The notes under the pieces: model-generated
The model's database searches: none
What the model saw: only the letters and a program-made list of their open reading frames with translations
Told to the model about the DNA's origin: nothing
Translations under genes and position numbers: made by a program
Assembly: GCA_028691155.1 (NCBI GenBank)
Contig: JAQUZV010000070.1
Span: forward strand, 1-8,874
DNA length: 8,874 nt
From: Victivallales bacterium
GTDB lineage: Bacteria > Verrucomicrobiota > Lentisphaeria > Victivallales > SZUA-371
Reading direction: 5' to 3'
Shown here: positions 1 through 6,598 of the stretch, one piece after another
Numbering within the stretch: position 1 is the first letter of the stretch
Layout: the number at the start of each line of letters is the position of its first letter

Positions 1-1
1 G

Positions 2-1819
2 GCCACCGGGTTTGTGCTCTATCGTTTTCGCCGGACCAGAGCGCTGACGCTGGCCCAGTTTTTCGAAATGCGCTACAGCCGCAAATTTCGTTTTTTTGCC
101 GGGTCGTTATGCTGGTTGTCGGGGATTTTCAACTATGGTATTTTCCCGGCGATTACGTCCCGTTTCATCATCTATTTTTTCGGACTGCCGCAACAGTTCG
201 AACTCTGGGGGCTGACGTTTTCGATGTTCCCGGTGGTAATGATTATTTACCTGTCGATTGCCGTGTACATTGCCTGTGTCGGCGGCCAGATCGCCATCAT
301 GATCACCGATTTTCTGCAGGGAATCATGATGATGGGTATTTTTCTCGCCATTATGTTCTATCTGCTGGTGAAATTTCAATGGGGCGATTTGGTGGCCGGA
401 ATGGAATGCGCGCCGGCGGGCAAATCGATGCTCAACCCGTTCAATGCCGCCGATGCCGACGGCTTCAACGTCTGGTTTTTTCTGATTATGTTGCTGGATG
501 TGGTCTACACCACCCGGGCCTGGCAGGGCAATTCCGGCTACAATGCCGCGGCCAAAACCCCGCATGAAGCGGTCATGTCCAACATTATCGGTTCGTGGCG
601 CACTCTGGCTCAGATGCTGTGCATGATTATGATTCCGCTGGCCGCTTTCGCTGTCTTACACTTGACGTCTTTTGCCGATTTGGCCGCCCCGGTCAACGCC
701 AAGTTGGCGCAGATTGCGGATCCGACCTTGCGGACCCAGATGACCGTCCCGGTGTTCCTGGCCAACACCCTGCCGGTCGGCATGATGGGACTGTTCGCCG
801 CGATTATCGTGGCCTGCGCCATCAGTTGCGACGACACCTATCTGCATTCCTGGGGCACCATCTTCATTCAGGATATGGTCATGCCGTTGCGCGGCAAGCC
901 GCTGCCGCCCAAAACGCACATGCGCTGGTTGCGCGCTTCGATCGTCGGGGTGGCTATCTTCGGGTTTACCTTCAGCATGATTTTCCCGTTGAAAGACTTT
1001 ATTTACATGTTTTTTGCCCTGACCGGGGCAATATATCTCGGCGGCGCCGGCACCGTCATCATCGGCGGATTGTATTGGAAGCGCGGCACCACCGCCGCCG
1101 CGTGGGTGGCCATGACCTGCGGCACGGTACTGGGTTTCGGCGGGTTGCTGGTGCAGCAGATCTGGACCTCAAAACTGGTCCCGCTGTTGATGAAATGGCT
1201 GCCGCAATGGGAATGGGTGGCCCACCATCAGGACAAATTCCCGATCAACGGGCAGGTCATTTATTTCTTTGCCATGGTCACGGCCATAAGCAGTTATGTT
1301 CTGGTTTCGCTGCTGGGGCCGCGGCGGGTCTTCAACATGGATAAATTGTTGCATTACGGCCAATATACGGTCAAAGACGACACGGTGGTGGCGGAAGCGG
1401 CTCCGGCGCCCAAACCGCGCCGCCGCCTGCTTGACGTTATCGGCATTACCGCCGAATTCACCCGTTTCGAACGTTTTCTCGCCTATGGCACCTTTTTCTG
1501 GTCGATTGCCTGGGGTGTGGTTTTTCTGATCGGCACGACTCTTGGCTTGGCTACCAATTGGCTCACCGATGCGGTCTGGGCCGAATTCTGGTGGTGGAAA
1601 CTGGTGCCGTTCTCGGTTATTCTGGGTACCGTGTGCACCATCTGGATCATGGCCGGCGGGATTCGCGACGCCCGCCGGTTGTTCCGCGACCTGCGCACCG
1701 AACGAGTCGACAACAATGACGACGGTACGGTAAACGAGCACGGGGAAACGACGGCGGACAATGAACTGCCGTCCCCACCGAAAGAGGAAGAGCTGCCGCT
1801 TACCGATGCCACAACCTGA
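2..1819 (+). CDS. Sodium:solute symporter (SSS/SLC5 family), 5'-truncated by window edge
   Basis: Inner-membrane transporter of the SSS family, which couples uptake of a sugar, amino acid or other solute to Na+ entry. The frame is already open at base 2 and aligns with residue 87 of the complete paralogue at 1917-3989, so about 86 N-terminal residues lie off the window. The GTG at 14 is an internal Val codon, not a start. Visible family marks are: a GGQ...TDFLQG stretch in a helix pair (about 287-330); the TM8-type block with AISCDD (821-835); a YWKRGTT motif after a Gly-rich helix (about 1073-1093); and NMDKLLH in the cytoplasmic part (about 1336-1356). Two further membrane segments and an acidic tail follow (about 1480-1819). 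Unlike the paralogue, it has Asp (497-499) and Arg (515-517) just before the conserved WQGN motif, and a longer Pro/Ala linker near 1400. The substrate is unknown; a sugar or sugar acid is a guess from the neighbours. Confidence 0.92.
   Translation, partial: ATGFVLYRFRRTRALTLAQFFEMRYSRKFRFFAGSLCWLSGIFNYGIFPAITSRFIIYFFGLPQQFELWGLTFSMFPVVMIIYLSIAVYIACVGGQIAIMITDFLQGIMMMGIFLAIMFYLLVKFQWGDLVAGMECAPAGKSMLNPFNAADADGFNVWFFLIMLLDVVYTTRAWQGNSGYNAAAKTPHEAVMSNIIGSWRTLAQMLCMIMIPLAAFAVLHLTSFADLAAPVNAKLAQIADPTLRTQMTVPVFLANTLPVGMMGLFAAIIVACAISCDDTYLHSWGTIFIQDMVMPLRGKPLPPKTHMRWLRASIVGVAIFGFTFSMIFPLKDFIYMFFALTGAIYLGGAGTVIIGGLYWKRGTTAAAWVAMTCGTVLGFGGLLVQQIWTSKLVPLLMKWLPQWEWVAHHQDKFPINGQVIYFFAMVTAISSYVLVSLLGPRRVFNMDKLLHYGQYTVKDDTVVAEAAPAPKPRRRLLDVIGITAEFTRFERFLAYGTFFWSIAWGVVFLIGTTLGLATNWLTDAVWAEFWWWKLVPFSVILGTVCTIWIMAGGIRDARRLFRDLRTERVDNNDDGTVNEHGETTADNELPSPPKEEELPLTDATT
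1563..1600 (+). repeat. 38-base perfect direct repeat, copy 1 (within the first symporter)
   Basis: These 38 bases are identical to 3727-3764 in the second symporter. They encode the end of the loop and the Trp-rich AEFWWWK stretch before the last membrane segment. Third codon positions are unchanged here, although they differ often elsewhere between the two genes. This is the longest exact match between the paralogues that I found by eye. Confidence 0.85.
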
Positions 1820-1903
1820 ACAAGGGAGATCGTAATTTCGGTTTTGCGTCACCGCATCGTGTTCCACCAGGATTTTTTCGAATGACCGGATAAAAAAAAC
1901 AAC

Positions 1904-1908
1904 AGGGA
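1904..1908 (+). promoter_or_regulatory. Ribosome binding site of the second symporter
   Basis: AGGGA, 8 bases before the ATG at 1917, is a good Shine-Dalgarno match and fixes this start. The 97-base gap after the first symporter (1820-1916) shows no terminator hairpin and no convincing promoter, so the two symporters are probably cotranscribed. The gap holds a second SD-like run, AAGGGAG, at about 1822-1828 with no standard ATG or GTG at a usable distance. Confidence 0.65.
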
Positions 1909-1916
1909 ATGCAACT

Positions 1917-3989
1917 ATGCACTGGATTGACTGGGCGATTATTGTTGTCTTGTTGGGTGCCTTGATCAGCGTTACCATTTATGCCCGGCGATATGTGCGG
2001 GGGGTGGCCGACTTTCTGGCGGCCAACCGTCTGGCCGGGCGTTATTTGCTGACGGTCTCCAGCGGTTTCGGCGGTGCCATAACCATTGTCGGCGCCTGGG
2101 AGCTCGTCTACAGTGCGGGGCTGCCGACGCAATGGTGGATGATGATGTATCTGCCGCTGACGTTGATTATTTCCCTGACCGGGTTTGTGATTTACCGTTA
2201 CCGGCGGACCCGGGCTTTGACGCTGGCCCAGTTCTTTGAAATGCGTTACAGCCGCAAATTCCGTTTTTTTGCCGGTATGTTGTGCTGGCTGTCGGGGATT
2301 TTCAACTACGGGGTTTTTCCGGCGGTTACCGCGCGCTTTGTGATCTATTTTTTCGGTTTGCCGCAATCTTTCGAGCTGTTCGGCCTCCAGTTTTCCATGT
2401 ATCCGCTGGTCATGATCATCTATTTGTCGCTGGCTGTCTACATCGCCTGCACCGGCGGCCAGATCTGCATTATGATTACCGACTTTCTCCAGGGGATCAT
2501 GATGATGGCTATTTTTCTGGCCATCATGTTTTTTCTGCTGGCCAAATTCCGCTGGGCCGATCTGGTGGCGGGGCTGGAATGCGCTCCGGTGGGCAAATCG
2601 ATGCTCAATCCGTTCAAAGCGGGAGATACGGAGGGGTTCGACGTCTGGTATTTTCTGATTGGGCTGCTGGGCACGCTTTACAGTACCGGGTCCTGGCAGG
2701 GCAATTCGGGTTACAACGCCGCGGCCAAGACGCCGCATGAAGCGGTCATGGCCAATATCATCGGGACATGGCGGACCCTGGCTCAGGCGCTTTGTATGCT
2801 GCTGATCCCGCTGGCGGCTTTTGCCATTCTGCATCTTCCCGCCTTTGCCGGTCTGGCGGCTCCGAGTCACGCCAAACTGGCGCAGATCGGCGACGCGACG
2901 TTGCGGACTCAAATGACCGTTCCACTGTTTCTGGCCCATATGCTTCCGGTGGGGATGATGGGATTGTTCGCCGCGATTATCGTAGCCTGTGCCATCAGCT
3001 GCGACGACACCTATCTGCATTCCTGGGGGACGATTTTCATTCAGGATGTCGTTTTGCCGTTGCGGGGCCGTCCTCTGCCGCCCCAAGTGCATCTGCGCTG
3101 GCTGCGGACTTCGATCATCGGGGTTGCCATCTTCGGCTTCACGTTCAGTATGCTCTTTCCGCTCAAGGATTTCATTTACATGTATTTTGCCCTGACCGGG
3201 GCCATTTTCGTCGGCGCCGGGGCCGTCATTATCGGGGGATTGTACTGGAAGCGCGGCACGACGCCGGCGGCCTGGACGGCGATGTCCTGCGGGTCGTTCC
3301 TGGCGTTCAGCGGTTTGCTGGTGCAGCGGATTTGGGATCCCTGGCTGGCGCCCAAACTGCTGCAACTGTTCCCGGACTGGTCTTGGGTCAGGCTGCACAT
3401 GGATAAATTCCCGATCAACGGGCAGTTTATCTACCTGGGGGCGGTCATTGTTTCCGCTTCCACTTATATCCTGATCTCGCTGCTGGGGCCGCGACGGATT
3501 TATAATATGGACAAACTGTTGCATCGCGGCAAATATGCGATCAAGGATGACATGGTGATCGGCGAACCCGAACGTCGTTCCCGCCGGACATTGGCCGGCA
3601 TTATCGGGATCACGGCGGAATTTACCCGCACCGAACGCCTGATTGCCTATGCCACTTTTTTCTGGTCGATGAGCTGGTGGGCTATTTTTGTGGTCGGCAC
3701 GATTCTCGGCTTGACTACCGATTGGATCACCGATGCGGTCTGGGCCGAATTCTGGTGGTGGAAATTGGTCCCGTTTTCGGTGGTGCTGGGGACGCTCTGC
3801 ACGGTGTGGATCATGATCGGCGGCATTCGCGATGCCGTACGGCTGTTCCGCGACCTGCGTGTCGAGCGGGTTGATACCCATGACGACGGCACCGTGAACG
3901 AACACGGGAGTGTGGATGCCGACAATGATGATCCTGTCGTTGCGGCGGCGGCAGACCAGCTTACGTTTTCCGACACCGATATGGCATAA
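1917..3989 (+). CDS. Sodium:solute symporter (SSS/SLC5 family), complete, paralogue of the gene at 2-1819
   Basis: A 690-residue inner-membrane Na+/solute symporter. The order is: an N-terminal helix (about residues 5-21); a TM1-like Gly-rich helix (about 45-68); a helix ending in YRYRRTRA (about 75-100); the GGQ...TDFLQG pair; a helix ending before WQGN (260-263); a TM8-like helix with AISCDD (359-364); YWKRGTT near 443-449; and NMDKLLH (about 526-532). Two extra hydrophobic segments follow at about 570-600 and 620-645, then a cytoplasmic acidic tail. At 690 residues it is longer than simple family members such as PutP (about 500), because of these C-terminal additions. In the SSS fold, Na+ at the Na2 site is held by residues of TM1 and by a Ser and Ser/Thr of TM8. 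Here the TM8 pair reads Ser361-Cys362. Gly252 and Gly258 replace the Asp and Arg of the paralogue. The start is supported by the SD at 1904-1908. A terminator follows the TAA. Confidence 0.95.
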   Translation: MHWIDWAIIVVLLGALISVTIYARRYVRGVADFLAANRLAGRYLLTVSSGFGGAITIVGAWELVYSAGLPTQWWMMMYLPLTLIISLTGFVIYRYRRTRALTLAQFFEMRYSRKFRFFAGMLCWLSGIFNYGVFPAVTARFVIYFFGLPQSFELFGLQFSMYPLVMIIYLSLAVYIACTGGQICIMITDFLQGIMMMAIFLAIMFFLLAKFRWADLVAGLECAPVGKSMLNPFKAGDTEGFDVWYFLIGLLGTLYSTGSWQGNSGYNAAAKTPHEAVMANIIGTWRTLAQALCMLLIPLAAFAILHLPAFAGLAAPSHAKLAQIGDATLRTQMTVPLFLAHMLPVGMMGLFAAIIVACAISCDDTYLHSWGTIFIQDVVLPLRGRPLPPQVHLRWLRTSIIGVAIFGFTFSMLFPLKDFIYMYFALTGAIFVGAGAVIIGGLYWKRGTTPAAWTAMSCGSFLAFSGLLVQRIWDPWLAPKLLQLFPDWSWVRLHMDKFPINGQFIYLGAVIVSASTYILISLLGPRRIYNMDKLLHRGKYAIKDDMVIGEPERRSRRTLAGIIGITAEFTRTERLIAYATFFWSMSWWAIFVVGTILGLTTDWITDAVWAEFWWWKLVPFSVVLGTLCTVWIMIGGIRDAVRLFRDLRVERVDTHDDGTVNEHGSVDADNDDPVVAAAADQLTFSDTDMA
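3727..3764 (+). repeat. 38-base perfect direct repeat, copy 2 (within the second symporter)
   Basis: Identical to 1563-1600. The two copies are 2164 bases apart. A second conserved block, 791-855 against 2964-3028, has four mismatches in 65 bases and covers the TM8-type AISCDD region. Both belong to the tandem gene duplication and do not mark a mobile element. Confidence 0.85.
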
Positions 3990-4013
3990 GGGGGATTTTC
4001 TACCTTCCCCGAT

Positions 4014-4058
4014 TCCGGGAGAAAAGACCGTACGTCTTTTCCTCCCGGATTTTTTTTT
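4014..4058 (+). terminator. Rho-independent terminator after the symporter pair
   Basis: The left arm 4014-4028 pairs with 4034-4049. That makes 15 base pairs with one bulged C (4041) and the 5-base loop CGTAC, followed directly by nine T (4050-4058). It begins 25 bases after the stop of the second symporter. It separates the symporter transcript from the glycoside-hydrolase gene and shows that the open frame running back from that gene to 3910 is not the true N-terminus. Confidence 0.93.
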
Positions 4059-4142
4059 GGCCGGAGGCACAATCGGCGGGCAATATTTCTCTTTCTCTAC
4101 CGTTTATATAACAATAACTTTCATTACCAGGGGCAGTAATTT
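4059..4142 (+). promoter_or_regulatory. Leader and probable promoter of the glycoside-hydrolase operon
   Basis: This AT-richer stretch lies between the terminator and the SD of the next gene. TATAAC at 4107-4112 differs from the consensus -10 box by one base and would place a transcript start near 4119. No good -35 box lies 16-18 bases upstream; the region there is a pyrimidine run (about 4086-4100). A short inverted repeat, ATTAC (4123-4127) and GTAAT (4136-4140), brackets eight bases just ahead of the SD. It could be an operator half-site pair or a weak hairpin, but it is short enough to be chance. That a promoter exists here is inferred mainly from the terminator upstream. Confidence 0.4.
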
Positions 4143-4146
4143 GGAG
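4143..4146 (+). promoter_or_regulatory. Ribosome binding site that decides the start of the glycoside-hydrolase gene
   Basis: GGAG lies six bases before the ATG at 4153. The protein starting there opens with a signal peptide. Upstream in-frame codons (back to 3910) would translate through the terminator and part of the symporter gene, so 4153 is preferred. An ATG at 4171 is in frame but has no comparable SD. Confidence 0.7.
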
Positions 4147-4152
4147 TACGGC

Positions 4153-6591
4153 ATGTCTGGATATCGGTTTATGGTTGCAACCGCAATATTTTTCACCGCC
4201 GCCCTGGGACAGGCGTCCTCGTGGTATGCGGAAACGCCGGGTCAGGTCCGACAGTTGACTCCGAATGCGTCGGGAGAGGTTGTCGCCACCATGTCTTTAC
4301 CCGGCAATATACTGATTTATCGGCAACGCGACCGGTACACCATGCGTCCGCAACCGGCCGATTGGCAGAAAACCGCGTTGCAACTGGAAATTATGGTTGA
4401 GGGGGAAACTCCGGTGCGCGGCAGTATCTTTTTCAAAGATAAGGACGGGTTATGGTTTCAGAGCTCGGACCGGGCCTTTTCCCCGGGCTCCTGGCAGCGT
4501 TGCCGCGTCGACCTGACCCGGGACGGCGGTGAACTGTACGGCGTCGGTCATCATGCCGTTTGGAACAGCAGTTATGCCCTGAATGCCCTGCAGTTCGGGC
4601 TTTCGCTGTATTCCGGGGCGTCCGGACCGCCCGGAGCATGTCGGGTACGTTGCCGCAATTGGCAGTTTGTCGGGCAGCGCCGGTTGCCGGCATTGCGGGT
4701 TGTCGACTGGCGGATGCCGGCTTCCGGGGGCGTCTATCGGAGGACGGAAAGTACTTTCGAACTCAGCCGGGAATATTTCAATCCGTTCGATCCGGATGAA
4801 ATTGCCGTGGATGTGGAGGCGGTTGCCCCGTCGGGACAAAGCATTGTTTTCCCGGCGTTTTATACCCGGAATTTTCTTCGCCGGCGTCACTTCACCCGGG
4901 AAATTCTATTGCCGGACGGTCGGGCTCACTGGGCTTTCCGTTTCACGCCGCGGGAGGCGGGAACCTATCGGTTCCGCCTGAAACTTACCGACCACTCCGC
5001 CGGAAATGCCGAATCGCTGACTACGCCATGGCAGAGCATGACGGTCACGCCCTCCGCCGCCCGGGGTTTTATCCGGATCAGTCCGACCGATCACCGCTAC
5101 TATGAATTCACCACCGGGGAGTTTTTCTTTCCGATCGGTCTCAATGTCCACACCAATATCGACCGGCGCAGCGAAAAGGCTTTCAGCTTCGGCTATCTGC
5201 CGGATCGTGGCAGCTACGATTATGAGGAGTATCTCGATGCCATTGCCGCCGCCGGCATCAATACGGTGGAAATCTGGATGGCTTCGTGGACCAATGCTTT
5301 GGAATGGAATAGTTCACGCCTCTACTACCATGGTCTCGGCCGTTACAATCTGGCCCATGCCTGGCGGCTCGACCATATTCTCGATTACGCCCGTGATCGC
5401 CGGGTCTATGTCCATCTGGTTCTGGACAACCACGGTAAAATGTCGGCGCATTCGGATCAGGAATGGGAAGATTCTCCCTTCAACCGCAACAATGCCTTTG
5501 CCGTCGCCAACGGCGGCTTTCTGAACGAGCCCAAAGAATTCTTCACCGATCCCGAAGCCATCCGGCTGAACCGGCAGCGCAATCGCTATATCGCCGCCCG
5601 CTGGGGGGCTCAGACCAATATTTTCGCCATTGAACTGTGGAGCGAAATCGATCTGGTCACCGGCCATCAGGAACTTTACGACAGCGGCCGCATCATCGAC
5701 TGGAATGTCAACACCGCCCGGGAACTCAAGCAACTCGATCAGGGACGCCATATTATTTCCACCCATGTCTGCGGTGACTATCAGCACAATCTGAATTTCC
5801 GCCGCTACTATGACGGACATCCGGAAATGGAACACATTATCGGTGACGCCTATCGAAAGCCGGAGATCCATTTTGTCGATCAGCTGCAACGTCAGGTCGA
5901 TCACCTGGCGGAATTCAACCGGCCGCTGCTGATTACCGAATACGGCGGCACTTCGAGCGGTTCCGAAGCGGAATATGTCATCGGCGATATTCATACCGGA
6001 CAATGGGCCGCATTTTTTCTGGGTCAGGCCGGCACGCCGTTTCTCTGGTGGCATGACTTCGTTCACCGCAATCGCCTTTATCCACATTATTACGGGGTTT
6101 CCCGTTATTTGGCGGATATCGATCCGCGGGGGAAAAACCTGCTCCGGCGTCCCGTGCATTTCCCCCCGTTTCCGCTGGGAATTCCCCGCTATTTTCATGC
6201 GGTAGTGGCTGAAGAACTGCAGTTGCCGGGTTATTTCCCGCCTTTACTGGCTCCGGCAGGGGATTTTTCCGAACTGCGCGGATTGACCGTCGGCAATCGG
6301 AACGAAGTTTACGGGTGGATTTTCTTTTATCACCGGGTGTGGCATTATCCCTCCGCTCCGGATTCCCTGACGCCGACCGGCCGTCTGCCGCTCCGGTTGC
6401 CCTGGGAATTACAGCCCGGACACTATGCCATGGAATTTTTCGATACCATGACCGGTAAATGTCGGCAACGGACGGAATTCACCGTTCGTGACGGCAAGCT
6501 GCCGGTTTTTACCATGCCGCCGTTCACCATCGACATTGCGTTCAAACTGCGCCGGCAAGGGCCGGTTCCAGCGCCGACGCCAGGGAATTGA
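4153..6591 (+). CDS. Secreted glycoside hydrolase-like protein: CBM-like + DUF5060-like + GH-A type barrel + C-terminal beta domain
   Basis: An 812-residue exported protein, likely cleaving a polysaccharide or oligosaccharide outside the cytoplasm. Residues 1-21 form a signal peptide, with possible cleavage after GQA. Residues about 40-175 look like a jelly-roll, CBM-like domain (FFKDKDGLWFQ at 93-103). Residues about 182-297 resemble DUF5060 (NPFDPDE at 210-216, FTPREAGTYRF at 264-274). Residues about 305-670 read as a TIM barrel of the GH5/clan GH-A kind: FFPIGLNVH (325-333), FFTDPEAIR (463-471), YIAARWG (479-485), ELWSEID (494-500) and LLITEYGG (592-599). By family logic Glu498 is the acid/base and Glu596 the nucleophile. 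WWHD (632-635) fits the end of strand 8. Residues about 705-800 form a beta domain as in related enzymes, then a short Pro-rich tail. The residue before Glu498 is Ser, where clan A normally has Asn. It probably forms an operon with the gene 7 bases downstream. The exact CAZy family and substrate are not recognised. Confidence 0.88.
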   Translation: MSGYRFMVATAIFFTAALGQASSWYAETPGQVRQLTPNASGEVVATMSLPGNILIYRQRDRYTMRPQPADWQKTALQLEIMVEGETPVRGSIFFKDKDGLWFQSSDRAFSPGSWQRCRVDLTRDGGELYGVGHHAVWNSSYALNALQFGLSLYSGASGPPGACRVRCRNWQFVGQRRLPALRVVDWRMPASGGVYRRTESTFELSREYFNPFDPDEIAVDVEAVAPSGQSIVFPAFYTRNFLRRRHFTREILLPDGRAHWAFRFTPREAGTYRFRLKLTDHSAGNAESLTTPWQSMTVTPSAARGFIRISPTDHRYYEFTTGEFFFPIGLNVHTNIDRRSEKAFSFGYLPDRGSYDYEEYLDAIAAAGINTVEIWMASWTNALEWNSSRLYYHGLGRYNLAHAWRLDHILDYARDRRVYVHLVLDNHGKMSAHSDQEWEDSPFNRNNAFAVANGGFLNEPKEFFTDPEAIRLNRQRNRYIAARWGAQTNIFAIELWSEIDLVTGHQELYDSGRIIDWNVNTARELKQLDQGRHIISTHVCGDYQHNLNFRRYYDGHPEMEHIIGDAYRKPEIHFVDQLQRQVDHLAEFNRPLLITEYGGTSSGSEAEYVIGDIHTGQWAAFFLGQAGTPFLWWHDFVHRNRLYPHYYGVSRYLADIDPRGKNLLRRPVHFPPFPLGIPRYFHAVVAEELQLPGYFPPLLAPAGDFSELRGLTVGNRNEVYGWIFFYHRVWHYPSAPDSLTPTGRLPLRLPWELQPGHYAMEFFDTMTGKCRQRTEFTVRDGKLPVFTMPPFTIDIAFKLRRQGPVPAPTPGN

Positions 6592-6598
6592 CCTTATT

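Noticed and set aside
14..16. GTG at 14 as the start of the first symporter.
   Set aside because: The frame is open upstream, and the residues before it align with residues 87-90 of the complete paralogue, so the gene begins outside the window.
1844..1885. A 13-codon frame from TTG after the SD-like run in the gap between the symporters.
   Set aside because: The start codon is weak, the spacing of about 15 bases from the SD is too long, and nothing supports such a short peptide.
1872..1898. T-run and A-run in the gap between the symporters as a terminator or hairpin.
   Set aside because: The arms are only A/T pairs with a loose interior, and no GC-rich stem precedes a T-tract, so it would not act as an intrinsic terminator.
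1800..4070. A 756-codon open frame on the minus strand covering the whole second symporter and the terminator.
   Set aside because: Its protein is rich in Arg, Gln, His, Pro and Gly without domain character. It is the antisense shadow of a clear membrane-protein gene, and the first symporter casts similar minus-strand shadows. It also reads through the terminator hairpin.
3910..4152. An N-terminal extension of the glycoside-hydrolase gene back to 3910.
   Set aside because: It overlaps the end of the second symporter and crosses the terminator. The ATG at 4153 has an SD and begins a signal peptide.
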